A stretch of 10,177 bases of DNA from Clostridiales bacterium UBA4362 (GCA_002393975.1 DGSM01000093.1:1-10177), one strand, 5' to 3'. Counted from the first letter of the stretch, positions 1 through 6,756 are shown. Made by a program: numbers and translations. Notes: generated by a model not told the origin, from the sequence alone.

Positions 1-249
1 GAAACAGTAAATAATGATGAATCAATTGAATCTAAGGTTAAGAATATATTGTGCAATGTTTTAAAAAAGGAAGAAATTTCTTTAGAACAAAGAATAGTCG
101 AAGACCTTAAAGCAGATTCGTTAGATGCAATTTCCATAGTCTTAAAACTTGAAAAGGAATTCGAGCTTAAGATTCCAAGAGATGATTCAAAGGAATTAAA
201 AGAGGTTCAGGATATTATTAATTATATTGCGAGAAAGCAAGCCCAGTAA
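1..249 (+). CDS. Acyl carrier protein, 5' end outside the window
   Basis: Acyl carrier proteins hold acyl chains as thioesters on a 4'-phosphopantetheine arm in fatty acid or polyketide-type synthesis in the cytoplasm. The frame is open from base 1, and 82 residues are visible. The EDLKADSLD motif carries the attachment serine at visible residue 40 (bases 118-120). After it come the acidic helix II (LKLEKEFELKIP) and a C-terminal helix (VQDIINYIARK), in normal ACP order. The TTG at 49 is only an internal leucine codon: starting there would remove helix I, which is present upstream (ESKVKNIL), and no Shine-Dalgarno site precedes it. With about 40 residues before the serine the visible part is nearly complete, so few residues are missing. 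Whether this is the housekeeping AcpP or a dedicated carrier cannot be told; no fatty acid gene is visible and glycosyltransferases follow. Confidence 0.88.
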   Translation, partial: ETVNNDESIESKVKNILCNVLKKEEISLEQRIVEDLKADSLDAISIVLKLEKEFELKIPRDDSKELKEVQDIINYIARKQAQ

Positions 250-266
250 TCATACGGTTACATAAT

Positions 267-295
267 TTTACTTTTTTAATGATTTGTAGTATAAT
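267..295 (+). promoter_or_regulatory. Sigma-A-type promoter of the glycosyltransferase operon
   Basis: A perfect TATAAT -10 box lies at 290-295. A TTTACT -35 box (4 of 6 consensus bases) lies at 267-272, with a 17-base spacer. It is placed between the ACP stop and the glycosyltransferase start, predicting transcription from about base 302. No convincing terminator separates it from the ACP gene, so read-through from upstream is also possible. Confidence 0.65.
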
Positions 296-322
296 AGATA
301 AGGTCACCAATTTTTTGTTTTA

Positions 323-335
323 GGGAGACAAGGAG
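323..335 (+). promoter_or_regulatory. Duplicated Shine-Dalgarno site before a TTG start
   Basis: GGAGACAA occurs twice in perfect tandem (324-331 and 332-339), giving two AGGAG-like sites. The second, AAGGAG at 330-335, ends six bases before TTG at 342 and so fixes that start. An in-frame TAG at 321-323 rules out any start further upstream. Confidence 0.6.
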
Positions 336-341
336 ACAAAT

Positions 342-1463
342 TTGATAGAAAATCTAGAAGAATTACGAAAAATAGAATTCAACGAAAGAGAAAAACGTTT
401 AGCCAATGCTAAACCACAAGAGTTGAAGTATAATCCAAGAAAACATGATACTATGTCAGTTACTTTTGTAATGACTTGGACAGAAGTTTGTGGAGGTTCT
501 AAGATTATTTTACAACAAGCTAATCGCTTGGTAAAAATGGGGTATGATGTAAGTATAATCTCTCACTTCCCAAGACCAACATGGTTTCCACTAGAAGAAG
601 GTATTCATTTTACACAAGTACCATGGGATACAATTCTTTGTTCTGCAATTAAGAAATGTGATGTTATAGTAGTTACCTATTGGAGAGAAATGTATGAAGC
701 AATAGAACAAAATATTGCTCCAGTAGTTTATTTTGAGCAAGGTGATTATCATTTATTTGATTTAGATAGACTTGATGAAAGAACTAAAAACTATATACAA
801 AAACAATTTGATGTTACTAAATTTGTATATACAGTTTCTTCATATGCAGCAAGTAAGATAAAAGAAATTTATGGACATGATAGCGAGATTATTCCTAATG
901 CGGTAAATGAGCAAATCTTTTATTATGAGCCTCATAAGTTAAATGAAAAAACTGAGATTACAATTATAGGTGCAGAAGATGCAACTTTTAAAAGAATTGA
1001 AGATATATTAAAAGCAATAAGAATTGTTAGAGAAAAAGGTTATGATATAAATCTTAATTGGATCAGTCCAACAATGCCACATATAAATAAAGAAGCGGTT
1101 ATTGTAAATCCAGAACAAAAAGTTATTGGAGATACATTAAGAAAAACCGATATATATGTGTGCGCTTCAAGATATGAGTCATTTTGCTTACCAGTATTAG
1201 AGGCAATGACTTGCGGAGCTTGTGTTATAACAACTAATAATGGCGGAAACATGGACTTTGTTCATGATAAAGAAAATGCATTATTAATTGAAAAAGATAA
1301 TATTGACGATATCGTAAATAAAATAGAGTATTTAATCAACAATGAAGACTATAGAAAAGAATTAGCAGCTCGAGGAGTTGAAGAATCAAAAAAATTCTCA
1401 TGGGATGAGACCATGAAGAAAATTGATAGCTACTATCGCAATATTGCAGATTATGAAGTCTAG
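342..1463 (+). CDS. GT4-type glycosyltransferase (GT-B fold)
   Basis: This cytoplasmic or membrane-associated sugar transferase moves a sugar from a nucleotide-activated donor to an unknown acceptor, most likely in surface polysaccharide or glycolipid synthesis. It has 373 residues, normal for the family. The N-terminal Rossmann half begins near residue 38 and contains the glycine loop VCGGSK (49-54), followed by a helix typical of acceptor-side GT-B domains. The C-terminal half carries the GT4 signature EX7E (Glu279 and Glu287, in ESFCLPVLEAM), followed by CGACVITTNNGG, the donor-binding region. No signal peptide or membrane segment is seen. Translation starts at a TTG codon preceded by AAGGAG. 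The next gene starts 11 bases after the stop, so the two glycosyltransferases are almost certainly co-expressed. The family is well supported; donor and acceptor are not predictable from sequence alone. Confidence 0.85.
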   Translation: MIENLEELRKIEFNEREKRLANAKPQELKYNPRKHDTMSVTFVMTWTEVCGGSKIILQQANRLVKMGYDVSIISHFPRPTWFPLEEGIHFTQVPWDTILCSAIKKCDVIVVTYWREMYEAIEQNIAPVVYFEQGDYHLFDLDRLDERTKNYIQKQFDVTKFVYTVSSYAASKIKEIYGHDSEIIPNAVNEQIFYYEPHKLNEKTEITIIGAEDATFKRIEDILKAIRIVREKGYDINLNWISPTMPHINKEAVIVNPEQKVIGDTLRKTDIYVCASRYESFCLPVLEAMTCGACVITTNNGGNMDFVHDKENALLIEKDNIDDIVNKIEYLINNEDYRKELAARGVEESKKFSWDETMKKIDSYYRNIADYEV

Positions 1464-1474
1464 ATGGAGGAACA

Positions 1475-2728
1475 ATGCTTAGTCATTTGAATATTGGAAT
1501 AGGTTTTGTTACAGGTAGATCTAATGTATGTAATGTGATTAATTCATATTACAAATATATAAAAGAGCAAGTACAATCTTTTTATAGAAATACAAATATT
1601 ACATTCTATATCTTATATGATACAGAATATCAAGGAACAAAAAAAGAAGACTTTTATAAATTAGTACCAGAAGTTTTTACAGAACCAAGTATAACAGTTA
1701 CATACATAACACCAGATGTGATTACTGAAATGAAAGATAAAATTAAAGAAAAATACAAATTAAATGATGAAGAAGTAAACCTTATTATAGGAAGAGGACA
1801 TGCAAAGGGAAGAAATACCGTACTTTACAAAGCATATTCAGATAATATGAATTATTTATATTTTTGGGATGACGATGAATATCCTGTTGCATGTTTGAAA
1901 AATGAAGATGGAACTGTTTCATGGAAGATGCAAGATAATGTTGTAAAACATATAGAAGCTATGGAGAACTATGATGCAGATGTTACTATAGGATATCATT
2001 GTGGATATATATCACCTATACCATACATGAAATTTGAAAAAGAGGAAGATGAACAAGCAATTTCTGACTTTATTGAAGGTATAAGTAATGAGATTGTTAC
2101 TTGGGAGAGTGTTAAAGAGAAATACGAAAATAGCAATGGTGTTACTTTTGCTGATCCTAAAATAGCTGATGGAGAAGGAATGTTTGAATTACAAGAAAAT
2201 AATGGCGGAAAATTCGTTGCAGGATCAACTTTATGTATTAACTTAAGCCATGTTGACAAGATTCCAGCTTTCTTTAATCCAGATGGTGCTAGAGGAGAAG
2301 ATACATTTTTCTCATTAGGACTTTCTGATTGTAAAGTTTTAAAAGTTCCTGCTTATCATTTCCATGATGGATTTTTAAAATATACAGAAATTCAAGATGG
2401 AGAATTCCCAGATGAATTAAGACTTATTAAATCTAATGAATCATCTGTTGATAAAAGATTTTATAAATGCTGTTTGGGATGGATAAAATATAAGCCATTA
2501 TTAATGTATTTATTAGGAAGAGATACTTATAAAAAAGATATTAAAAAAGTATACACAAAACTAGAAGCAAGTATTGATAAAATCAATAGTATTTATGAGA
2601 ATTGTGATTTTACAAATGTATATAAAGCATTAGAAGAATGTGATAAAAATGTTGAAGAAGATTATGCAACTTTAGAGAGAACTAACAATGTATGGAATGA
2701 ATTAAAAACTAAGTTGTATACTAAATAA
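1475..2728 (+). CDS. Putative GT-A-like glycosyltransferase of unassigned family
   Basis: This 417-residue protein has no confident family name, but its layout looks like a GT-A nucleotide-sugar transferase. The N-terminus begins with a beta strand (NIGIGFVTGRSN). An RGHAKGRNTVLYKA segment (107-120) leads into YLYFWDDDEYP, whose acidic cluster Asp132-Asp133-Asp134 fits the metal- and nucleotide-binding DXD motif. Later, GARGEDTFF (271-279) resembles the Gly-Glu-Asp catalytic region of GT2-like enzymes, and YHFHDG (294-299) could supply a histidine metal ligand. The last 90 residues are charged and helical. GGAGG at 1466-1470 lies four bases before the ATG. It sits between a GT4 enzyme and a membrane protein in one transcript, which supports a role in glycan assembly. 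No membrane segment is seen. Glycosyltransferase function is inferred from motifs and context. Confidence 0.65.
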   Translation: MLSHLNIGIGFVTGRSNVCNVINSYYKYIKEQVQSFYRNTNITFYILYDTEYQGTKKEDFYKLVPEVFTEPSITVTYITPDVITEMKDKIKEKYKLNDEEVNLIIGRGHAKGRNTVLYKAYSDNMNYLYFWDDDEYPVACLKNEDGTVSWKMQDNVVKHIEAMENYDADVTIGYHCGYISPIPYMKFEKEEDEQAISDFIEGISNEIVTWESVKEKYENSNGVTFADPKIADGEGMFELQENNGGKFVAGSTLCINLSHVDKIPAFFNPDGARGEDTFFSLGLSDCKVLKVPAYHFHDGFLKYTEIQDGEFPDELRLIKSNESSVDKRFYKCCLGWIKYKPLLMYLLGRDTYKKDIKKVYTKLEASIDKINSIYENCDFTNVYKALEECDKNVEEDYATLERTNNVWNELKTKLYTK

Positions 2729-2741
2729 TTGGAGCGAATTA

Positions 2742-3104
2742 ATGAATAAATATTCCAAGTTTATTTGCACTATTATAATAGTTTTGCAAATAATAGCATC
2801 AATTATAGTAATAAATATGAATAGCAAAGGTATTAGAAATGGAGAGGCGATAGTTTCTACAAGTGTAAACGAATTGAATTATACATTGGAAGAAAAAGAG
2901 CTAAAAGAACGTGCAAGTGATTTTTTATATGTTATGCCATTTGTTTCATTAGTATTACTTATTATTTCTTTTATAAGATATAAAAAGAGTAAAGAGGAAC
3001 AAAAAAGTATAGAGAAAGGTGGAGTCTTTTTCTATTTGTCTTTATTTTTGATATCTATTATCTTTGTAATGTTTATGATACCATTTATGATAGCAGTTGC
3101 TTAA
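2742..3104 (+). CDS. Small three-helix membrane protein of unknown function
   Basis: I do not recognise this 120-residue protein. Three hydrophobic stretches long enough to span the membrane are visible: residues 7-25, 61-79 and 94-117. The section between the first two (about 27-60) is polar and would lie outside if the N-terminus is inside. A lysine- and glutamate-rich loop (80-93) would then be cytoplasmic, in line with the positive-inside rule. A GGAG Shine-Dalgarno site at 2731-2734 lies seven bases before the ATG, and only 13 bases separate it from the preceding glycosyltransferase stop, so it is the last gene of that operon. A strong terminator follows. It might anchor or assist the two transferases, but nothing in the sequence shows this. 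Confidence 0.7.
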   Translation: MNKYSKFICTIIIVLQIIASIIVINMNSKGIRNGEAIVSTSVNELNYTLEEKELKERASDFLYVMPFVSLVLLIISFIRYKKSKEEQKSIEKGGVFFYLSLFLISIIFVMFMIPFMIAVA

Positions 3105-3126
3105 CAAAACGCTATATAGCAAGAAG

Positions 3127-3152
3127 AATCTGGCTTTGAGCCAGATTTTTTT
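3127..3152 (+). terminator. Intrinsic terminator of the glycosyltransferase operon
   Basis: A perfect 8-bp stem (AATCTGGC at 3127-3134, GCCAGATT at 3140-3147) encloses a five-base loop. It runs directly into seven T residues (3146-3152). Confidence 0.9.
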
Positions 3153-3174
3153 ATGACGTTTTTCGACAAAAAGC

Positions 3175-3203
3175 TTGCAAAAACTGGCAAAAAATGTTAT
3201 TAT
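3175..3203 (+). promoter_or_regulatory. Extended -10 promoter of the acetyltransferase gene
   Basis: TATTAT at 3198-3203 is preceded by the extended element TGT (3195-3197). TTGCAA at 3175-3180 serves as a -35 box with a 17-base spacer. It lies just after the upstream terminator and 31 bases before the ATG, so the acetyltransferase is a separate transcription unit. Confidence 0.7.
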
Positions 3204-3234
3204 AGATAAAATTTAATAAAAGGAAGCAAAAAAT

Positions 3235-4035
3235 ATGCTAAGAAAGATTTTACCTAGTAATAAAGTTTTTGAATCCGAAGCATTTAAAAAGGACAGACAG
3301 AAATTTTATCTATTATGTCAAAACCTTGGTCGTAGCACGCTTGAGCTCTTCAGTGATGAAGAAAACTACATTTTTTGTAGAGGCGCCGAAAATATTCCTA
3401 CTTGTATTTGGAGTAAAGACCACATCAATACAAGCATTCTTAAAGAAATCGAAAGTGGAATAAGAATGTTTATTAATGGAACCAAAAAGTTCGATTGTAA
3501 AAGAGAATTGTTCGAAATGCTTCAAAAAGATAACTTTAAACCAATGAATGATGATGGATTTGAAATTGGTTTTTTATTATGCGAAAAAACAATAGAGCCA
3601 CTATTAACAGATGGCTATATTGATAGACCCGAATTAGAAGATGAAGAAACTTTAATAGAATTTTTAATTGATGATATAAATAATATGGATGGAGCGACAC
3701 CAATTGACTATGTGGAAGCTTCTAGAGAAATCAAAGAATTATATTCATCACATGATTTTTACGTATGGAGAAACAATGATGGAAAAATAGTATGCATGGC
3801 AGGAGTATCAAGATATGATAGTCTTGGAAAAATTGGACATGTATATACTCCGCCTGCTGAAAGAAATAATGGTTATGCATCTAATCTAGTTTTTGAGATG
3901 ACTAATAAATTAATAGCACAAGGAGTAGAGCCACTTCTTTATACAGATTACAATTATGCTAAAGCAAATCGAGTTTATAAAAAGGTTGGCTATGAAGATA
4001 GGGGAACACTTATTAATTTTTCTTGTGATAAATGA
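3235..4035 (+). CDS. GNAT-family N-acetyltransferase
   Basis: GNAT enzymes move an acetyl group from acetyl-CoA to an amine on a small molecule, peptide or protein. The 266-residue protein has its GNAT fold in the C-terminal part, from about residue 170. KIGHVYTPPAERNNGYAS (199-216) contains the acetyl-CoA pyrophosphate-binding R-x-x-G-x-A loop (Arg210, Gly213, Ala215). The later NRVYKKVGYE (245-254) matches the usual motif B strand-helix region. The first 160 residues are not a recognisable second GNAT domain, although this two-part layout is seen in a group of large bacterial GNATs. An AGGAAG site at 3221-3226 precedes the ATG. It has its own promoter and terminator and is not coupled to its neighbours. 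The substrate cannot be inferred from the context. Confidence 0.85.
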   Translation: MLRKILPSNKVFESEAFKKDRQKFYLLCQNLGRSTLELFSDEENYIFCRGAENIPTCIWSKDHINTSILKEIESGIRMFINGTKKFDCKRELFEMLQKDNFKPMNDDGFEIGFLLCEKTIEPLLTDGYIDRPELEDEETLIEFLIDDINNMDGATPIDYVEASREIKELYSSHDFYVWRNNDGKIVCMAGVSRYDSLGKIGHVYTPPAERNNGYASNLVFEMTNKLIAQGVEPLLYTDYNYAKANRVYKKVGYEDRGTLINFSCDK

Positions 4036-4086
4036 CTGGCTGCATAAATATAAAAGAATATATATAAATATAATATAATAAAAAAT

Positions 4087-4120
4087 AACCGGAGATCCCA
4101 TTTATGGGACCTCCGGTTTT
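4087..4120. terminator. Bidirectional intrinsic terminator between convergent genes
   Basis: An 8-bp outer stem (AACCGGAG at 4087-4094, CTCCGGTT at 4111-4118) and an inner stem (TCCCA/TGGGA) are separated by one A/C mismatch and closed by a TTTA loop. The plus strand continues with four T residues (4117-4120). Read on the minus strand, the hairpin is followed closely by six T residues (complement of 4080-4085). It can therefore serve both the acetyltransferase and the MYG1-like gene, probably more efficiently for the latter. Confidence 0.85.
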
Positions 4121-4137
4121 AGGATGGCGAAAAACTG

Positions 4138-5097
4138 TTAATGGTTCATTGCAAGTTTACACAATGCGGTCACATCATCCTTTTCCTGGGCTCTTACAAA
4201 GAAGCACCCATTATGGCAAAAGGTTGCTGTAGGAACGCCTGTGATAGCAGGAAGATCATCTGTCTTGCCAGCCCAAGCTTTGGGGAAAGAAATCCTCTGA
4301 CCAAACTTATCATCGAAAGAAGGGGGCACACACTGTGCAGCCCAACCTCCAGCCGGATAAGGGAACATCACGAAATTGACTTTCGCGAATTCACACGGGA
4401 CAGAAAGATTGAAACCAATGACTGTATCAACCCAGTCCATGGTCTGTGAAGGAATTTCCAAAATCCCATCGTGGAACAGATCATAATCCATCCAGTTATC
4501 CCGAAGGACTTTCTCTGTAACCACTTTAGCCATACATGCTTTAAGCGTTGCTTCCAGAATGTCAGCGGTTGCTTTGAGAGCAAATTCGAATTGCACATTA
4601 AAGGCAATCGGATCAGTTTCAAACCACAAAGGTCTGAAGTCAGGGATGAAGGAAAAAACATTTGGCAAATCGCAAGGAACTCCATTGTCTTCGCGGTCGA
4701 CAACGGATATTACCTCATCATCGAGTATCTGGTAGACCATGTTCAAGTCAACATCATATTTGGAGAAATAGATACTTCTGAACAGGTTTAAGATATCGAT
4801 ACCGAATTTTTCCCAAACCAAACCTGCTGAGGCATACATAATGCCGTTTGGACGCCTTTTGTTGAATCCAGAGATGTGGTGATCGAAGTCTCCACCTCCG
4901 ATATCAACGACTATATTGCAGTTCTTCAGCTCATCAAGATTCCGGGATCTAAGAATCCACATCTGATTTGTGGGCTTGAGCAAATAAAGAATTGCGCAAG
5001 CGACCACTTCATCAGAGTGGAATATCCCATTATGTGTTCCGACAATAAAAGGATCTTTACCATCAACATCTTTCAATGTGCTTACAACTTTTATCAT
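4138..5097 (-). CDS. MYG1-family (UPF0160) DHH-type metal-dependent hydrolase
   Basis: MYG1 proteins belong to the DHH phosphoesterase group. Eukaryotic MYG1 acts as a 3'-5' RNA exonuclease; bacterial members are little studied. The 319-residue protein shows the family's metal-binding motifs: GTHNGIFHSDE (20-30, with His22, His27 and Asp29), VVDIGGGDFDHH (63-74, ending in the DHH motif Asp72-His73-His74) and VVDREDNG (122-129). The C-terminus has the typical FCHNGCFFVRA segment (283-293). Length is normal. The ATG at 5097 is chosen over a GTG at 5103 because AAGGAGG lies seven bases from the ATG but only one base from the GTG. Hand-counted GC is about 43% in 4561-4620, against 30% in the neighbouring SDR gene, so the gene may be a transfer. 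It is transcribed alone, convergent to the acetyltransferase gene and divergent from the SDR operon. Confidence 0.88.
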   Translation of the reverse strand: MIKVVSTLKDVDGKDPFIVGTHNGIFHSDEVVACAILYLLKPTNQMWILRSRNLDELKNCNIVVDIGGGDFDHHISGFNKRRPNGIMYASAGLVWEKFGIDILNLFRSIYFSKYDVDLNMVYQILDDEVISVVDREDNGVPCDLPNVFSFIPDFRPLWFETDPIAFNVQFEFALKATADILEATLKACMAKVVTEKVLRDNWMDYDLFHDGILEIPSQTMDWVDTVIGFNLSVPCEFAKVNFVMFPYPAGGWAAQCVPPSFDDKFGQRISFPKAWAGKTDDLPAITGVPTATFCHNGCFFVRAQEKDDVTALCKLAMNH

Positions 5098-5104
5098 GAG
5101 CACT

Positions 5105-5111
5105 CCTCCTT
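5105..5111 (-). promoter_or_regulatory. Shine-Dalgarno site that decides the MYG1-like start
   Basis: On the minus strand this reads AAGGAGG, a near-perfect match to the 16S rRNA tail. Its seven-base spacing to the ATG at 5097 is ideal, whereas the GTG at 5103 would be one base away. It therefore selects the ATG. Confidence 0.8.
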
Positions 5112-5131
5112 ATACTTGTTTTACCAAAAGT

Positions 5132-5149
5132 TGCTATATTATTATAGCA
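5132..5149. repeat. Inverted repeat over the MYG1-like promoter
   Basis: TGCTATA (5132-5138) and TATAGCA (5143-5149) form a perfect 7-bp dyad around TTAT. It covers the minus-strand -10 box. It could be an operator, or just an AT-rich coincidence with the promoter; no T tract follows it, so it is not a terminator. Confidence 0.45.
5141..5149 (-). promoter_or_regulatory. Extended -10 promoter of the MYG1-like gene
   Basis: The minus strand reads TGCTATAAT: a perfect TATAAT with the TGn extension. The best -35 position at 17-base spacing, TTTATT (complement of 5164-5169), is weak, which is common for extended -10 promoters. Confidence 0.6.
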
Positions 5150-5175
5150 TAAAATCCTTTAAAAATAAAGTGTTT

Positions 5176-5184
5176 TGTGATAAT
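5176..5184 (+). promoter_or_regulatory. Possible extended -10 promoter of the SDR operon
   Basis: TGTGATAAT gives an extended -10 element with GATAAT at 5179-5184, 33 bases before the SDR start codon. No good -35 box is visible at the right distance. It is the best candidate in the intergenic region for an operon that must start here. Confidence 0.4.
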
Positions 5185-5216
5185 ATAGGCTTAGAATAAG
5201 TTGTAAGGAGAAACAA

Positions 5217-6065
5217 ATGAAGACTGTCGTTATAACAGGAAGTGCTAGAGGGCTTGGCTTTAATATGGCAACGTTCTTTAGAAGAGATTATGGATTTAAT
5301 GTTGTAATAAGTGATTTAAAAGAAGAAAACCTTATAAAAGCAAAAGAACAACTAGAAGAAATTGATTCAGAAGGTAAAGTAGAGTATACGATTTGTAATG
5401 TTACAAAGCTAGAAGATCTTCAAAACTTAATGAAATTTGCTATAAATAAATTTGGAAAAGTAGATATATGGATTAACAATGCTGGAGTAAATCAACCACA
5501 AGAGGCAATATGGGATTTGACAGAACAGCAAATAAATACACTTATAGATGTTGATTTAAAAGGAACTATCTATGGTTCTAAAGTGGCAATGCAAGAAATG
5601 AGTAAGAATAAAAGTGGAGCAATCTATAATATAGAAGGATATGGCTCTAATGATGCTCATATGTTAGGTCTTAACTTGTATGGAACAAGTAAAAGGGCTG
5701 TGACTTATTTTACAGAAGGCTTAGCCCAGGAAGCACAAGAAAGAGAAACAGGTGTTATAGTTGGAAAACTTAGCCCTGGTATAATGATAACTGAGTTTAC
5801 TACGCATTCACTAGGAAATGATAAAATAGAGCTAGCTGAAAAAACTAAAAAAGTATATAACATTTTAGGAGATACTCCGGAGACTGTTGGAAAATTCTTA
5901 GTAGATAAAATGGTTTCAAATACTAAGAATAATGTTAAGATTAATTGGCTTACAAACAGAAAAGCTGCTTTTAGATTTATGACTGCGGGATTTAATAAAA
6001 GAAATTTCTTTGGAGAAGACCAAGAACTTTTAACAAATGGAAAAGGAAATAAAGATGCCAAGTAA
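5217..6065 (+). CDS. Short-chain dehydrogenase/reductase, chlorophyll b reductase-like
   Basis: This is a classical SDR of 282 residues that reduces or oxidises a carbonyl/alcohol with NAD(P)H. The Rossmann cofactor loop TGSARGLG is at 7-14 and the structural NNAG at 87-90. The catalytic residues are Ser144, Tyr155 and Lys159 (YGTSK). The sequence around the catalytic serine, IYNIEGYGS, and the following YGTSKRAV and LSPGIMITEF resemble plant and algal chlorophyll b reductases (NOL/NYC1) more than fatty acid or sugar SDRs, as I recall those sequences. No pigment genes are nearby, so the substrate is unknown. AAGGAG at 5205-5210 lies six bases before the ATG. The 3' end overlaps the start of the tcdA gene by 11 bases, pointing to translational coupling in a four-gene operon. 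Confidence 0.87.
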   Translation: MKTVVITGSARGLGFNMATFFRRDYGFNVVISDLKEENLIKAKEQLEEIDSEGKVEYTICNVTKLEDLQNLMKFAINKFGKVDIWINNAGVNQPQEAIWDLTEQQINTLIDVDLKGTIYGSKVAMQEMSKNKSGAIYNIEGYGSNDAHMLGLNLYGTSKRAVTYFTEGLAQEAQERETGVIVGKLSPGIMITEFTTHSLGNDKIELAEKTKKVYNILGDTPETVGKFLVDKMVSNTKNNVKINWLTNRKAAFRFMTAGFNKRNFFGEDQELLTNGKGNKDAK

Positions 6066-6756
6066 AGATGATAGAACAAAATTATTAATTGGAAATGATG
6101 GAGTAGAAGCTCTAAAAAATAGCAAGGTTGCAATATTTGGACTAGGAGGAGTAGGCTCTTATGTGACAGAGAGTCTGGCCAGAGCTGGAATTGGAAAGCT
6201 AATAATAGTTGATCATGATGAGGTAGATATTACAAATATAAATAGGCAATTAATTGCAACTCATGATACAATAGGGAAGCCTAAGGTTGAGGTTGAAAAA
6301 AGCAGAATTTTATCAATTAATCCAGAATGTGAAGTAAAAGACTTTCAGGAATTCTTTACGAAAGATAGTAAAGGAATTTTAGACAATTCAATTGATTATA
6401 TTGTGGATTGTGTTGATACAGTAACAGCTAAAATAGAAATAGTTCAACAAGCTAAAGCTTTGGGTGTGCCTGTTATTTCCTCTATGGGAACAGGAAATAA
6501 ATTAGACCCAACAAGATTTGAGGTTACAGATATTTATAAAACGAGTGTATGCCCATTGGCTAAAGTAATGCGTAAAGAATTAAGAGCAAGAGGAATAGAT
6601 TCATTAAAAGTTGTATATTCAAAAGAAGAACCAATAAAAAGAAACGAAGATAAAAGAACTCCGGGAAGTATTTCCTTTGTGCCATCTGTGGCAGGACTTA
6701 TAATTGCTGGAGAAGTAATAAAAGACATATTGAGAAAGAAGAGTGATAATATATGA
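6055..6756 (+). CDS. tcdA: tRNA threonylcarbamoyladenosine dehydratase TcdA (E1-like)
   Basis: TcdA uses ATP to cyclise the t6A base at position 37 of ANN-decoding tRNAs to ct6A. The 233-residue protein has the E1/ThiF nucleotide-binding loop GLGGVG (29-34), then VDHDEVDITNINRQ (52-65), whose Asn-x-Asn-Arg-Gln is the E1 adenylation signature. VDCVDTVTAK follows as the conserved Asp region. The C-terminal part has KTSVCPLAKVMRKELR and PGSISFVPSVAGL, as in the YgdL/CsdL/YrvM group. It is somewhat shorter than E. coli TcdA (268). The ATG at 6055 is preferred to one at 6037 because AAAAGGAAA (6041-6049) sits at the right distance from 6055, while nothing suitable precedes 6037. It overlaps the SDR gene by 11 bases and murI by four (ATGA). 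Confidence 0.88.
   Translation: MPSKDDRTKLLIGNDGVEALKNSKVAIFGLGGVGSYVTESLARAGIGKLIIVDHDEVDITNINRQLIATHDTIGKPKVEVEKSRILSINPECEVKDFQEFFTKDSKGILDNSIDYIVDCVDTVTAKIEIVQQAKALGVPVISSMGTGNKLDPTRFEVTDIYKTSVCPLAKVMRKELRARGIDSLKVVYSKEEPIKRNEDKRTPGSISFVPSVAGLIIAGEVIKDILRKKSDNI

Noticed and set aside
49..249. ACP starting at TTG 49
   Set aside because: The frame is open to base 1, helix I of the ACP lies upstream of 49, and no Shine-Dalgarno site precedes it.
248..284. AATCAT and ATGATT inverted repeat after the ACP gene as a possible terminator
   Set aside because: The 6-bp AT-rich arms are separated by 25 bases and no T tract follows the second arm, so it is not a credible terminator.
3160..3195. TTTTTCGACAAAAA and the two near-copies of TGCAAAAA before the acetyltransferase as operator or repeat
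   Set aside because: The arms are plain A/T runs, common in such DNA; only the promoter elements themselves are supported.
5098..5103. GTG start at 5103 for the MYG1-like gene
   Set aside because: The AAGGAGG site would be only one base away; the ATG at 5097 has the right spacing.
4141..5199. Plus-strand open frames (4141-4449, 4471-4791, 4876-5199) and a second minus-strand frame (4368-4703)
   Set aside because: All lie opposite or within the MYG1-family gene, whose motifs are clear; their translations show no recognisable domain and they lack ribosome sites.
5705..6133. 142-codon minus-strand frame across the SDR and tcdA genes
   Set aside because: It is antisense to two well-supported genes, and its hydrophobic translation is typical of the complement of AT-rich coding DNA.
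6037..6756. tcdA starting at ATG 6037
   Set aside because: No Shine-Dalgarno site precedes 6037, while AAAAGGAAA sits correctly before the ATG at 6055.
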